NCBI RefSeq assembly: GCF_900497805.2
Contig: NW_020954548.1
Location: forward strand, 6,844,835-6,908,834
Source of the DNA: Vombatus ursinus
Lineage: Eukaryota; Chordata; Mammalia; Diprotodontia; Vombatidae
Direction of reading: 5' to 3'
DNA: 64,000 nucleotides
This document shows, piece by piece, positions 34,401-46,090 of this stretch (its first letter is position 1; every line of letters begins with the position of its first letter). Under the pieces are notes generated by a model. That model saw only the letters and a program-made list of their open reading frames with translations. It was not told the origin of the DNA and did not search any database. Made by a program: the position numbers and the translations under genes.

Positions 34401-35220
34401 TTAAAGTAGGAGTCTGCTTCCAGTGTGGAGAATGTACTGTTCCAAGCTTTGGGGGTTTTGTGCAGCTGTTTTCAGAGATACTTCTAGGGACCTGTAAATT
34501 TTCAGTTCTTCTAAGGTGTTATGATCAAAGGTGAGGTGTTTCCTCCTTTCCTGGCCTGTGCTCTGGTCTATGAGTGACCACAAGCACTTTTTTCTGCCAT
34601 GTAACTGTGAGGATGATTCCCTCTCCACCAGCACCACAAGCTCTACCATGCCAGTGCTCCTCCTTGATCCAGGACTGCCAGCCAGCACTGCAACTCATAT
34701 CCAAACACAGGCAAAGCAAGAGAATCCTGCTTCAGTGTCAGCAAAGAGATGCCTACAATCCCCTTCTGATCAGCCATTTGATGCCCTCACAGTCTGTGGG
34801 CTGAGAGCTCTGGAAGCAGTTGCCCTCCCCCCACCCCGGAGTTTCACTGGGACTGAGGCCGGACTGAGTTCCTTCCTCACAGTAGACACAAACCTTTCCT
34901 TCTGACCTTCTAAGCTGTCTTTGTTGTTTGTGGGTTCAAAAGTCTGGAAACTGCCACAGCTCCCTTTGCTTCAGTCCTGTGAGGCCTGCTTCAGGTTCAC
35001 TGAAGCCCTGACTTTCTTTGTGTGAAACTGCATTCCTCTCTCAGCCTGGCACAGTAGACCTTTCCAAACAACCGTCCAGGTTGCCTTGGCCTTGAAATTT
35101 GTTTCACTCTATCTTTTTGTTGGTTCTTCTGCTCTAGAATTTGTTTAGAGCCAATTTTACAGGTATTTGAAGGGGTTTGGGAGAGAGCTCAGGCAAGTCA
35201 CTGCTTTTACTCTGCCATCT
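34401..35220 (-). promoter_or_regulatory. 5' UTR/promoter region of HAL1 copy b
   Basis: Homologous to 48861-49639. The outermost bases keep a 'gatggcag' core like the L1 start motif. The minus-strand frame ending at 34401 carries 'NTLEELKIYRSLEVSLK', the same peptide as in the copy a leader. Promoter function is inferred from L1 biology. Confidence 0.5.
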
Positions 35221-35306
35221 TCTCTCTCTTTTCTCTCTTTCTCTGTCTCTCTGTTTCTTTGTCTCTCTCTTGCTCGCTCGCTCACTCGCTCTCTCTCTCC
35301 TTTTAG
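35221..35306. repeat. (TC)n-rich microsatellite
   Basis: TCTCTCTT, TCTG and CTCG units. It borders the 5' end of HAL1 copy b. Confidence 0.9.
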
Positions 35307-36410
35307 TTTAAGAAAAGTCCCAGATCTAGTTTATATGAATTACTTTCTGGAAGTGTTTTTTTCTAGCCTATACCAATGCATTCATTTTTTGAACCTAGGC
35401 AAACTTTTACATTTATCTCTATTACATTTAATCGTATTAGTTTTAATTTCTTTTTTCTTGCTTGTCCATATCTGATTCAATTCTGACTTTGTCTCTGAGT
35501 GCATGAGTGATCATTTCTAGCTTTGTATCACTTGCAAATCTGATAAACAAGTTGGCTATGTCTTCACCCAAACCATTGATATAAATGTTAACTATTCAGG
35601 GTATAAAGCCCCAAACTACTCATGAGAAAGAAGTACTTGAGAGAAAGGCTCAGCTGGCCCAATTTGTCCTCCGGGGATGGATCTAAGCTCTTGTTTACAT
35701 CTGTGGTTATTGTTGCTGTGCTTCTGTCTTTCTTGTCTACCTCTGTCCACTCAGTACATCCATCTGTTCTACCTACCAACTACCCAACATTAATCCTTGA
35801 CTTCAAACTTCCCTCTGCCACACTTGATTTGTCTACATTGGTGGAGAGTTTTGTATTCCTTCTCCATTTTTTCTTGGTCCCTGACTCATCTTTCCACTCA
35901 CTTCCATTAGGATCCCAGCCTCCACTTTTATCAGCCTCTTGCTCTGACCAAATGATGAACCAGACGCCTAATTCATCACATCATACACTTCTGCTTTGAC
36001 ACTGCATTAGTACATCAAGTCACTACATGGACATTAAAAAAAAAATTCTTGTCCTGACTTTGACCACTTATTTCTGTCAATAAATTTCCAGAAATAACGT
36101 TGGCTGAGTTCAGCACAACCAATCCAAGCCCATTCTAGAAAGAAATCATTTTGACAGATCCATCCTTTCAGTACAAGGTCATAATGGTATTCTGACCTAG
36201 GAGAAAAACTCTATAATTCCTATTTTTGACTCATAATATTGTGAAATAGACCATTTCAAAATATTTGGTATTAATTTAAAAACACTACCACCTATCTAGA
36301 TGGTAATGTTCACCTGAGTAAAGGTTCCTAAATGTTTGTTCTTTGTCCAGACCTGCAATTTCATTAGTATATAAAATTTGACATCTTAAAAAATTGCTTA
36401 AGGCACTAAG
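35307..36410. other. Old sequence with a probable CR1/L3 remnant
   Basis: 35440-35610 has 'tatcacttgcaaatctgat', 'ctatgtcttcacccaaacca' and 'ttgatataaatgttaac', which resembles the minus-strand body of CR1/L3 LINEs common in marsupials. 35620-36000 is open on the plus strand for 125 codons without a recognisable motif. The remainder is unassigned. Confidence 0.4.
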
Positions 36411-36414
36411 AGAT

Positions 36415-36680
36415 TATGTGACTTACCTATTGTCCCACAACTAGTATGTTTCAGGGGATAAGAATTGAATTCAGGTCTTACAGGATCATAGATTTAGAAC
36501 TAGAAAAGAACCTAGGGGTCATTTAGCCCAGCCCCCTCATTTTAAAAGTGAGAATTGTAGAGACATTCAATTACTTGCCCAAGGTCACACAGCTAGTGAC
36601 CAAGGCAGGATTTGAATTGAGGCCTTCCTGACTTCAATACTGGCCCCTCAGTCTACTATGCCATACTGCTTCTGTCAAGG
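36415..36680 (-). repeat. MIR-family SINE copies
   Basis: 36485-36675 is a full MIR3-like copy in reverse: 'agaacctaggggtcatttag', 'gcccagccccctcatttt', 'ttgcccaaggtcacacagct', 'gatttgaattgaggccttcc', 'tctactatgccatactgct'. A broken relative ends just to its left (36400-36480). Confidence 0.8.
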
Positions 36681-38085
36681 ATGAATGGTACATCGGGAAA
36701 ATTGAAATGGAAATCACACCTGATTTTCTACACTTCTGTTTCTAATTTGCAAAATACATTTTCTTCCACACAATTGTCAGTATTTTTAACCCACAAGCCA
36801 GAAATGAGAAAGAAAAACACATTTCTTGGAATATTTCAATGTCCCACCAGGAACAATTTTGAATAGAGACAATTCTGAAAATGCAAGTTCACTGAAGAAA
36901 AGGTTCATTCTTCAACTTGTAAAAAAAAATCCCCAAAACATCTGCATTTTACCAATATTCACAGAAGGAAATTGGACCTTCTTATTGATCCCTAAGGAGA
37001 TAATATTTTAAAGCACTCAGCACAGTCCCTCACACATAGTAGGTGCTATAAAAATGTTTATTCCCTTCCCCTAAAAGACCAACGATAGCAATAATAAATT
37101 TTATTTTTTCACTGCACATTTGCTAGACTGGATTTTCTTGCATTAATTGAATCCCTTAGAATTGAGAATCTCACAACTTATTCCAAACAATGGGCAAGAA
37201 AGGAGATGGTGTTAGTGTCTGTGAAGAAAGTCTCATGGAGCAATCAATGAAGCAAAACCACTAGAGGTGTACAGTTTGGTCATGCAATGTGACAGAGGTC
37301 CTATTTTGCTTTAGAAGACTAACTCCTTTTTTCCCACTCTCTGCTTGTTAAGCATAAGCTTGGTCTTCAGTTAGGGCTACAGGCAATTCCAGATGACTGT
37401 GACTGTTGACAAGGGGGCCCAGACCCAAGTATAGGCCCAAATTGTAAACACCAATTAATTACTCAAACCAAATCACTGCAAAGCCTCCATGATGAAATCC
37501 TTTTCTGCTAGGAAGGTGAGGCTTGCGTGACTTTCCCTTGTGCTCTAAGGCTTGTCTGTCACCAAGAGGTCTGAAATCAGTTAGATCATCTAGGTTCCCT
37601 GCCCTCATCATACAGACAATTCTGTGGTTGCATGCTGAAGAATGTGGATGCTTGCCACTGTTTTGAATGCAAGAACTCTGAGTCTCTCTCTCTAATACAG
37701 AGGATACAGGTAATTGCATAGACCATGCCTATAGAAATACACCAGTGTTCTTTGAACAACAAATAGATTCACCCCAGAATTATGCAGGAATTCAAAGGGT
37801 TTCACTTTCTTTTCTGAGCCACAATCACATGAGTAACTCCCTCATACAGACTTTTTTTTGAGAGTTCCTCATTCATGAAAGTGTGTGTATGTGTGTGTGA
37901 GTTCTAAAACTTAAATAGCCTTTTATTATCTTAAAGATACAGAAGTAATCATCATGACATATTTTTTACCTCTTAAATAAATGTTATTTATTAAATTATT
38001 GCTGCTTACTTTGTAATTCAACAGTTTATTTACATAATGTTCCAGTTGCTATTTGTAGAGAAGCCACCTGCAGAATGTTGAAGGA
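36680..38085. other. Low-copy sequence, no gene recognised
   Basis: A worn plus-strand L2 or MIR end lies at 37010-37060 ('cagtccctcacacatagtag'). 37860-38050 is repeat-free AT-rich sequence ('aagtaatcatcatgacatat') that could be conserved. Nothing else stands out. Confidence 0.4.
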
Positions 38086-38087
38086 TG

Positions 38088-38245
38088 AAATCTGAGTTGT
38101 AGTCCCAGCTACCACTAACTAGCTGTGTGACTTTGGGTAAGTCCCTTCTCCTCTCTGGGTTTCAGCTTCCTCCTATGGATAATGAGGGAGTCTGATGAGG
38201 TGGTGTGCAAAGGCCTTTCAGACTTGAAGTACCTAGGGAATCAGA
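38088..38245 (+). repeat. MIR SINE
   Basis: 'gtagtcccagctaccacta', 'actagctgtgtgactttggg', 'ctctctgggtttcagcttcc', 'tgatgaggtggtgtgcaaag'. Good plus-strand match. Confidence 0.75.
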
Positions 38246-38334
38246 AAGGAAAGCAGGGTCCACACACAACAGATATGGGTTTTCTTCCTCTGAGGACTGC
38301 TTTAAATACAAGTGAAGTCATTTAACTTGATATA

Positions 38335-38625
38335 AGTTATAAACAAGTTTTTATTAACCATTGGCTATGTGGCAAGCACTGTGTTAAGTGCTGGGGATAC
38401 AAAGAAAGGCAAAAAACAATCTCCACTCTCTAGGAACTCATAGTCTAATGGGGGAGTAAACATCCAAAAAAATATACAAACAAGATATATACAGGATAAA
38501 TGAGAGATAATCTACAGAGGTAAGGTGCTAAGCATTAAGGGTTACTGGAAAATGCTTCCAGTAGAAGGTGAGATTTTAGTTGGGAATTGAAGGAAGCCAG
38601 GAAGCCAAGAGATGGAGATGAGGAT
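38335..38625 (-). repeat. L2 LINE 3' end
   Basis: 'aagcactgtgttaagtgctg', 'gggatacaaagaaaggc', 'agtctaatgggggagtaaac', 'aaaatgcttccagtagaagg', 'tgagattttagttgggaatt'. One of the better preserved minus-strand L2 ends. Confidence 0.8.
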
Positions 38626-38631
38626 AATTAC

Positions 38632-38735
38632 ATATGTGTGTGTGTGTGCATGCATGTGTGTATGTATGTATATATATATGCACACACACACATATACATA
38701 CATATGTATGTGTTATATGTGTATGTGTGTATTCC
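38632..38735. repeat. TG/TA microsatellite
   Basis: TGTG, TATG and CACA runs over about 100 bp. Confidence 0.9.
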
Positions 38736-39133
38736 TACAGTGTGAATCCTGAAGCCACTGGAGTTTCCTGAATGAGGAGCTGAGAGGGCATGGAAAGAAA
38801 AGGGAAACATAATCGGATATCTCATCCAGTCATATCCCAGGACACCACAATCTAGCCAGTGTGGCATTTTTATATCCACCTTTCCACTACCCCTCTTCCC
38901 CACTTGAAACAGTGACCCTCTAAATGAGAGACTCCTGAAATCATTATCCAGTTTTTTGGGACCCCCACTCAGTTTTGGGACTCCACCAAGGGGTAAGGTT
39001 GTCTTTATGGTGGGCAAGTAAATGAAAACTCTCACCTAACTTGTTATGGCTAGGTAACTCTAGGCCATGCTTCATATTATATCTAAGACAACAGGCCACA
39101 TCCCAAATTGTGATCTTACTATTTGCCCAGTAT

Positions 39134-39369
39134 ATATGTATATACCAACTGGTGTGTACCCCTTCTCATATGTGTGTATACATGAGTGTGTTCACATATA
39201 CATATATATAGCCATATATGCATGATTGTATATAGATATGCATATATACATATGCCTATACATGTATAATGTTTGTATACATATATATACGCTTTTATGT
39301 ATATGGGTGTATATGTATGTATATGTGTTTGTATATATGTATACACATACACACACTCACATACATATA

Positions 39370-39430
<61 letters not shown>
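39134..39430. repeat. Long alternating TA/TG/CA tract
   Basis: About 300 bp of interrupted purine-pyrimidine alternation, ending in (TG)n at 39371-39393 and an uninterrupted (TA)n at 39394-39428. The Tyr/Ile/His/Thr-rich open frames on both strands are its translation. Confidence 0.92.
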
Positions 39431-39431
<1 letters not shown>

Positions 39432-39534
39432 TCTATACTATTATTGCTACTAGAGGAGTGCCAACCTACTGCCATATGGCTCCACTCAAAAATGCTTGGA
39501 CTCCCTAGATCAAAATTCCCTCTCTGGCATCCAC

Positions 39535-39695
39535 TCCCAATATGTGTGCTATCTCACAGAATGAATACTCCTTGAGGGGAAGAATTCTCTTGCTTTTTCT
39601 GGTTTGGTTTTGTTTATGTCGCTGGTGCCTAGAACAGTGCCTTTCATCTAACAGATGTTTGATAAAAGCTTGTCGATTAATCTATAGACTTTCAG
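39535..39695 (+). repeat. L2 LINE 3' end
   Basis: 'gaatactccttgaggggaag', 'cgctggtgcctagaacagtg', 'cagatgtttgataaaagc'. Confidence 0.7.
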
Positions 39696-39756
39696 CTGAA
39701 ATACTACTTTTTTTTTTCCCTAAAAGATGGAAGTGCTGTGGTCCCACTTAGAAAAA

Positions 39757-40015
39757 CAACTGAGAGGCAGTGTCATAATGGATAGAAGGCTGGTCTTGAG
39801 GCCAACAAGTCTAGTACATAAAGTCTTCATTTGATATAAATTGGCTATGTGACATTGGACAAGCCACTCCAATTCTCAGTGTTCTAGGAAACCCTCTAAG
39901 ACTGTAAGTTGCAGAGAAGGTGCCAATTTGTGTTGGTAGAAGGAGTTTCTTCACCCAATAGATCTCTATACCAATGAAATTATAGGTCCAGTTCTTATTT
40001 CTATCCCATAGAAAT
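39757..40015 (+). repeat. tRNA-derived SINE with a third type of 3' tail
   Basis: Head: 'ggcagtgtcataatggatag', 'aaggctggtcttgaggcca', 'tggctatgtgacattggac'. Tail: 'aagactgtaagttgcagaga', 'aggtgccaatttgtgttgg', 'tataccaatgaaattatagg'. The tail is neither RTE-like nor standard MIR. I recognise it as a recurrent marsupial SINE form but cannot assign a family name with certainty. Confidence 0.65.
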
Positions 40016-40199
40016 GCTTTGCTGAATAATAGGCCTCACATTGTAAATATATACACGGTCTCAAAGTTTTCAGATGAAAACAGGGGGCTGGGTAAGAAGT
40101 TGATCGTAGGGATCTTGGACTATTTCTGAACAGTGAAAGAAACATGACTCTATATCATCTTTCACAGATACTTAAAATAGCCTTAAGTAGAGACAGTAA

Positions 40200-40370
40200 A
40201 TGTTAAGGTTAGAAAAGTCTTAATAATCATCTCATTTAATGTCCTTAATTATATCTGGAGAAACTGAGATCTAAGCAACTTTGTATAAAGTCACATGTCT
40301 AGAAATTGGTACAGTTGAGACTAAAATGTATCTTTTGAATTCCATGCAGTGCTCTTTCTTTTATGCCACA
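40200..40370 (-). repeat. MIR-family fragment
   Basis: 'taataatcatctcatttaa', 'tatctggagaaactgagatc', 'tccatgcagtgctctttct'. Reverse-complement MIR, worn. Confidence 0.55.
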
Positions 40371-40635
40371 CTGATACTGTTTCCTTTCATCCAAGTCCTC
40401 CTTATTGGTATTTAAATAAATTCCTTTTGGTTTTGTTCCCAGTGGAGATCTTGGTATTTAGGAAATTGGTATTCAGGAAACTTTGTATTATGGGTTGGCA
40501 GCCATTTAGAAGAAGTATACCAAGTTTGCAAAAGAGTGAAATGAATAGTTCTGTGCACTAGGAAGATGATTCTGATGACATTGTGAAGGACAGACATAGG
40601 GATGTACTTAAGGAAGTATAAAACAGAACGGTTAC

Positions 40636-40639
40636 CATA

Positions 40640-40670
<31 letters not shown>

Positions 40671-40718
40671 GTGTGTGTGTGTGTATTTGTGTGTATATAT
40701 ATATATATATATATACTT
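40636..40718. repeat. TA/TG microsatellite
   Basis: (TA)n, (GT)n, (TA)n. Confidence 0.92.
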
Positions 40719-40814
40719 TTCATACCATTGTATAATCCTTCTGCACTGCTGATGCATATTTAGCTTTAACTTTCTTGTCCATGTGAATACATAGACAGTT
40801 TTCTTTAATTATGA

Positions 40815-41420
40815 ATTTTCCCAGCTGGTTCATCCTTCATTAATGCTCTCTACTAGTTCATTTCACTTACTCTTGACCTTCACATTTGTCATGATCATAG
40901 GAACCTATGAGACACCCTCCAGCTCTAAATCTATGATCTATGGTCTGATGCCTTTTGATTCTGCTCCCACCCTGATAAGGAGTCATCTTTCCCAACACAG
41001 TATCTTTTGTAACTTAGGGAGTATATCCTTGTCATCACTTCTTTCAAATGTGATGATAATACCAAACACTAGAATGACTTTTGTATAATACCATTTATGT
41101 CTTCCCAATTTATGTTTAACTATTTGACAAACTCCAAAATTTTGAACACTGAAATACTCCTTCTACTGTAATTCCCACATCTTTCAATATATTCCACACT
41201 TTCATCCTTTTTTGAATCTGCCTTTCACTTGTATTATAACATTTAATCTCTTTATCTCTCCCTTTTCCTCTTCAATCCATCTATTTCCCATAGACTGGCC
41301 TAGCCTGCATTTACTTCTGTCTCTTCACATCCATTCCCTCCTTCTTGCAAAAATTAACTCCCCATCTATGCCTTTCATCCCATCCCCTTGCACTACTTAC
41401 CTCACAAAAAAACTATAAAG
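40815..41420 (+). repeat. Probable L2 ORF2 upstream fragment
   Basis: Pyrimidine-rich, with 'ctcttgaccttcacatttg' and 'ttcttgcaaaaattaactcc'. Composition and position ahead of a clear L2 suggest the endonuclease part of the same or another L2. No single motif proves it. Confidence 0.35.
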
Positions 41421-41690
41421 AAAAGACTTTGAAAATCTGATAGTCCTAGTTATTACTACATTACCAAGGGCATGTTAGGTTAGGGGAAAAAAAAGTACAA
41501 GTCAATTAGCAAAAGCCAGGGAAAACAAAAAACCTGAATGTCACATTGGTATCCATGAAATATTGAAAGAACTAAAAGAATAACTCCAGTGCACTAGGTG
41601 GATGATCTGTGGAGGACTGAGAGGCAGACATGTACAAGGATCACATAGGATCAGAAGAACTAACTGGTGGTTAGGGACTGGAGGCAGGAG
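41420..41690. other. Unassigned insert between two L2-like blocks
   Basis: Purine-rich sequence unlike either neighbour ('tactccagtgcactagg'-like text near 41585, 'aggcagacatgtacaagga'). No identity established. Confidence 0.3.
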
Positions 41691-41694
41691 TGAT

Positions 41695-43110
41695 GTGGGA
41701 AGAGTTGCAATCTGTGTTACCTAATGATAGGCCTATGCTGATAAGATCATGGATTCATGAAAATATTAATGATGTCATTATTCTCTTCATTCCCTCTCAT
41801 CCCCTCTATATGCCTGCTCTATCCATCACCTCTTCTTTTTATCTTGTTTCTCTTCTACTGGCTTTGTCCCTTTTTCTTGCAAACATGCTCAGAGTTTCCT
41901 TATACCAAAATATTCTTTCTTTGAACCTTCTCAAGTTATTGCTCCACCTTTTTGCTACTATCTATTGCCCAAATTCTAGAAAGAATATTCTATACTCACT
42001 GCCTACAACTTCTCACCATCTGCTCCTCAACCCCTTGAGATCTGGTTTCCATCACTACTGCTCACTTATACTCACTTGTACTTATTATCTCTCCTTCTGT
42101 GGCTTCCATGACACTGCTCTCTCTTGACTTTCTTCTTATCTATTTGAATGATGAGATCTCTTTATTGGTTCCTCTCCTTCATCCACCAAATGTGAGATAG
42201 GAAAGCCCCAAGTTTAACCTTGAATCCATTATATTCTTTTTTCTGTACTCTCTCCCTCAGTATATTCATGCATTCTATAGACATGACTCCTAAATCTATA
42301 TCTACAATCTTGGCTTCTCTTCTAGGCTCCAATCTTGAATTTTAAGTGCCTGCCAATCTGAAATATTTGAGTCTTCTTTGATTCCTTACTTTTCCTTAGA
42401 TTGACTTCTTCCATTTCCAGCCTCCCCTATTATCTCTCATATCCTTCCCCTTGTGTCCACCCTCACTGTAGCTATCCTAGTTCATTCCCTTATTACCTCT
42501 GCAATATCTCTAGCTGGTCCTCTTATTTCTAATCTTTCCCATTTTTATAATATCTTCCACAATTTGGCCAAAGAAATCTTCTCAATACAGGCCTGATTAG
42601 GTCACTCTTCCACTCAAAATCCTATGATGACTTCCCATTGTCACTTGAATATATTACTCAGTCTGACATTCAAGGCCCTACCTACCATGACTCTAACTTA
42701 CTTTTCAATTCTTATCTCAAAACTGTTCTATTTCATTAATCCAATCTACAGGTAAGCTATAGATGAACCCCTATTCCTCATGCATGCATTTGCATATTTC
42801 ATAATCAAGCATAGAATGGACTTTACTTCTTCATGTATTGAAATCCTCTTTTTTCCCCTTTAAGAACCAGATCAGATGTCACCTATTCCACAGAACTTTT
42901 CTTAACTCCTTCCACCCTGACTCTCCTTCACTAATGATAGTGCCTGCCTGGAATCTCTCCCTTTTAAGGTTTAGTTCTTGACTTCAGCAAGTCATGATGT
43001 CTAATTAATAGTCTAAGAAGGTAGAATCTTCCCTATTTTTATATGGATATTCTCACGCATAACTAATTTCTCAATTCAGTGATTTGATTCAACAAACATT
43101 TATTAAGTGC
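41695..43110 (+). repeat. L2 LINE: RT region to 3' UTR
   Basis: Sense L2. The 145-codon frame at 41690-42127 ends in 'GFHDTALS', the conserved block after the first RT motifs of L2/CR1 proteins. It continues with 'tgatgagatctctttattgg', then 'gtcactcttccactcaaaat', 'catgatgacttcccattg'-like text at 42620, 'attcaaggccctacctacc' and 'cagatgtcacctattccac', in the correct order for L2 ORF2 end and 3' UTR. Many stops and indels; a dead copy. Confidence 0.7.
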
Positions 43111-43119
43111 TATGTTCCA

Positions 43120-43375
43120 TACACACTTAATGGATATAATTCTAACTTGGAGTCACATGGCCTGAGTTCAAATCCCAGTTCCCCTATTTCCTAAATGGTT
43201 TAGCAATCTGCAAATCTTTCTATGTCCTGATCTCCTTGTTAGTAAAATGTGCATAGTAATATTTGGATCATGTATTTGACAAAGCTGTCATGAAGAACAA
43301 ATTAAATAACATACATGAAGTGATTTAAACCCTTCAGCATTCAACAAATGCAAGCTATTATTACTAATAATATTT
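43120..43375 (+). repeat. tRNA/MIR SINE
   Basis: 'tggatataattctaacttgg', 'agtcacatggcctgagttca', 'tgtcctgatctccttgttag', 'aagctattattactaataa'. Confidence 0.7.
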
Positions 43376-43377
43376 TG

Positions 43378-43530
43378 TCTTATAATTATTTGTCTGACCC
43401 TCCCAATTCTACTCACAAATATATTGAAAAATTCATGAGGACAGAATCTATCTTGTTTCATGGAGATATACTCACCAGTTAAAACAGTACCCAGAACAAA
43501 CCATCTAATTAATGTCTTTTGAATAAAATC
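43378..43530 (+). repeat. L2 3' end, worn
   Basis: 'attcatgaggacagaatcta', 'aaaacagtacccagaac', 'ttaatgtcttttgaataaa'. Confidence 0.5.
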
Positions 43531-43534
43531 AATG

Positions 43535-44345
43535 AATTGAACAATTTGTTATGAGTCAGAATATGTATATATTGGTAGGAAAGACTATTTTCTCAGTGTG
43601 TTGATTACACACCATGACTGGTCAAAGTCAAGAGTCAACATATCTACTCTTTATTCTTAATCTAAAAGATATGTTAATCTGACAGGAAAAGGAAAATATT
43701 TTAGTTTCCTTTCTGGGCATTTGCAAATTGATGTTTATTGAATAATTCGACATAATCTGAGAAGTTACATATAGTGCCATCTCATAAGAATTATGTAAAA
43801 CCCTCTGTTGATAAGTACTACTCACTGGATTCAATAAACCAACAGGCAGTTTCTATATCACATTCATCTTCACAACATATATACTCCCAAGACAAGACTA
43901 GACAATCTTAAGGCTCCTTCTAGCTCTAAATCCAATAATCTCCTTGTGCAATTGACTAGTCTGGGGCATATTAGATTTAAGGTATTTATTGCCACACATC
44001 TATATTTATGCTTCTAGAAGTTTAAAAACAGTAGTCAATTTTGAGATACTTCATTTTATAAATATAGGATGTTACTGGTAAAAATCAAACCGAAATGAGA
44101 CTGGCAGATTCATTTGAAACTTATTATCTCTATCATATTAGGCTGCATAGAATTCCTAAATAGTTCTCCAGAAAATAAATCTATAGAAAAAAATGGATTA
44201 CTTATTGTTCTCTAAATATGCCCCATAGCTTTCCACTCCTGAGTTTTATCCATGTTATTCTTTCATCCTGTTATGGTCTTTCCCCCAGCTCTGTTTAATC
44301 TTCAAGTCTAAACTCTTTCATGAATCTTGAGCTTACCAAAGAGAA
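43535..44345. other. No recognisable feature
   Basis: AT-rich low-copy sequence. 43900-43945 looks like a MIR3 end ('ctccttctagctctaaatcc'). Confidence 0.4.
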
Positions 44346-44349
44346 ACCC

Positions 44350-44560
44350 AAGATAAGCATTATCCAGTGGAAAGAACATTGAATTTGGGGTCAAAGAACC
44401 TGGGTTCAAATAATGGGTCTCATACCATGTGACTTTGGCAAAAGCATTCAAATTCTCTGAATCTCAGTTTCATCCTCTGTAAAATCCTCTGTTTAACCAA
44501 GATGGACAGTTTATTAGGTCATTTCCAGCTCATCATCTATAATTGTATGAGCCTATAATT
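44350..44560 (+). repeat. MIR-family SINE
   Basis: 'gcattatccagtggaaagaa', 'ttggggtcaaagaacctggg', 'ctgaatctcagtttcatcct', 'gtcatttccagctcatcatc'. Ends with the 'attctatgaaatt' tail typical of the MIR3-like marsupial subfamily. Confidence 0.7.
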
Positions 44561-44926
44561 CTATGAAATTGACTTATTGTTTGTACTTTCATATTATCCC
44601 TAGTGTGGTGAAGCATGGATCTTCTTCTCTGGAGTACAATTTCCTCTCTAATAACTCCTGGGTACCACACTGGGAAGAGCCACCAGATCTTTCCCTCCCC
44701 AAGTCTGTGGCCAATTCTTTCTTCATATGGCCACAGATTAATTTGCATATCTTTGACCAGAGAAAAATGGGGAATAGGACAAGTAGGGAGAATGAATGAA
44801 GAGTAACTTTCACAATCCTAAATGTCAGTGGGAAATGAAAAATTGATAGGAAGTACTCTATAGGGTAGCTACAGAGAGATTGGGCCCATGAAAGGATTCA
44901 CTTTTACTCAGATATTGTTCATTCTT

Positions 44927-45373
44927 CATTTTTGAAGAGTCCCAGTGACATCACAGGTGATGTCCAGACTTGCACTTGAATTGGATTTAAGTGAGGCAGA
45001 GTTGCACAGTCATTAGCCTCATTCTCTTCCTGAATCATTAAATTCTAGTGATAAGATGACAGGCAAGATGGCTAGAGATGATCCAAAATGCATTGGATGA
45101 CCTTGGCATCTTTAATGGCAGACCAAATTTTAAGTGCTCCATAGCACTTGCTTCAACTGCCTTCAGAGCCATTGGAACAAATTGTTCTCATCTACCAATT
45201 CTTCCAGGAAAAGTCTTCACATACTTGGGGTAGATACCACCCTAACTCACCAACAGGTTTGAAGCCTGTCAATTACTCTCAACCTGGTTTACCCATTTAC
45301 CAAGACAGTTTACCAAAGCGTGGCCACTGCACATACCACAGCTTCTTGAAGTCAGTTTTTTTTTTTCTCAGAT
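44927..45373 (+). repeat. Marsupial interspersed repeat, family not named
   Basis: Reads 'attgttcattcttcattttt', 'gaagagtcccagtgacatca', 'ggatttaagtgaggcagagt', 'gatgaccttggcatcttta', 'agagccattggaacaaattg', 'tcttcacatacttggggtag', 'ctctcaacctggtttaccca', 'accacagcttcttgaagtca'. I recognise this sequence as a recurrent marsupial repeat, but I am unsure whether RepBase files it as a SINE or as part of an RTE/LTR element. No protein is encoded; the open frame at 45148-45375 is a shadow. Confidence 0.55.
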
Positions 45374-45915
45374 AAGAGTGAAACCAAAGACTCAACAGAG
45401 TACAATGAATAGAGAGAGGTCCTCAAAACAACCGAAGGAGATGCTTTATGTGGAGGGCATATGTGATGTTTATCTTTATGTGAGATTTCTACATATAAAC
45501 CTGATGCATGGTTGGCTGCAAATTATATTTTAAAACCAAATTTTGCTTTTTTCCTAGACTGTGGGACTATAGTGGATGAACTCCAAAATAGTCCACAGAC
45601 AGTCTGACCTTGGCTATTTCATTCTAAAAAAGATGTAACATTTGAGAAGTGGTATCCCCTCATGAGGAAAAGAAGCACCTAGGTAGGAAATCGAAGCAAA
45701 GAAGTACCATGTCAGTAAGAAACTTGGAGTCATAAGGGAAGTGGTCAGGGAGTGTAGCCAAGTGGTAAGTTCTGAGGAAAGCCATTCCTGAAAACATCAT
45801 GAGGTATGGGCCTACCAGAATGTGGGGAAGGGGTGGGGGTAAAAAAGAAGAAATCACTTGAGTCTCTAGAAAATTCAAAAATCTTTCAGAATAATAATTA
45901 ATAATGAAAATAATA
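45374..45915. other. Unassigned sequence
   Basis: 45491-45557 is about 75% similar by eye to 46972-47046 (see findings). The remainder is low-copy. Confidence 0.4.
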
Positions 45916-45919
45916 GTTT

Positions 45920-46090
45920 TTACCTTAAGGTTTACAAAGCACTTTACACCTACATTTTACAGATGAGGAAACTGAGGCTGACAGCAGTCAAATGACTGCC
46001 CAGAGTCACATAGCTAATAAGACTCTGAGGCAGAATTTGAATTCAAGTCTCCTGACTACAAGTCCATCACTGTATCCATCACTTATTGAG
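45920..46090 (-). repeat. MIR SINE
   Basis: 'gtttacaaagcactttacac', 'acagatgaggaaactgagg', 'gcccagagtcacatagctaa', 'gaattcaagtctcctgact'. A good reverse-complement MIR. Confidence 0.8.

Larger units (their letters stand above)
31066..35223 (-). mobile_element. HAL1 (half-L1) copy b, full-length but split and broken
   Basis: Minus-strand HAL1, read from right to left. The 5' end at about 35223 keeps 'agatggcagagt' and 'gagctctctcccaaacccc'; the 5' UTR runs to 34366. ORF1 spans 34365 down to about 33290 and the 3' UTR continues to 31066. The 3' UTR is split by an L1 fragment (31843-33239). No ORF2 sequence belongs to the element itself. It shares with copy a the duplicated 3' tail (31081-31300 and 31310-31500). 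Removing the inserted L1 leaves about 2.75 kb, close to the 2.86 kb of copy a. Confidence 0.88.

Noticed and set aside
35622-35999. 125-codon frame with a hydrophobic start
   Set aside because: No recognisable family. Surrounded by old repeat remnants and pyrimidine-rich sequence that opens frames by chance.
39119-39575. 118- and 100-codon frames rich in His/Tyr/Thr
   Set aside because: Produced by the long alternating TA/TG tract; no start context or homology.
41690-42127. 145-codon open frame as a possible host gene
   Set aside because: It ends in the L2/CR1 RT block GFHDTALS and continues as L2 with stops; a LINE remnant.
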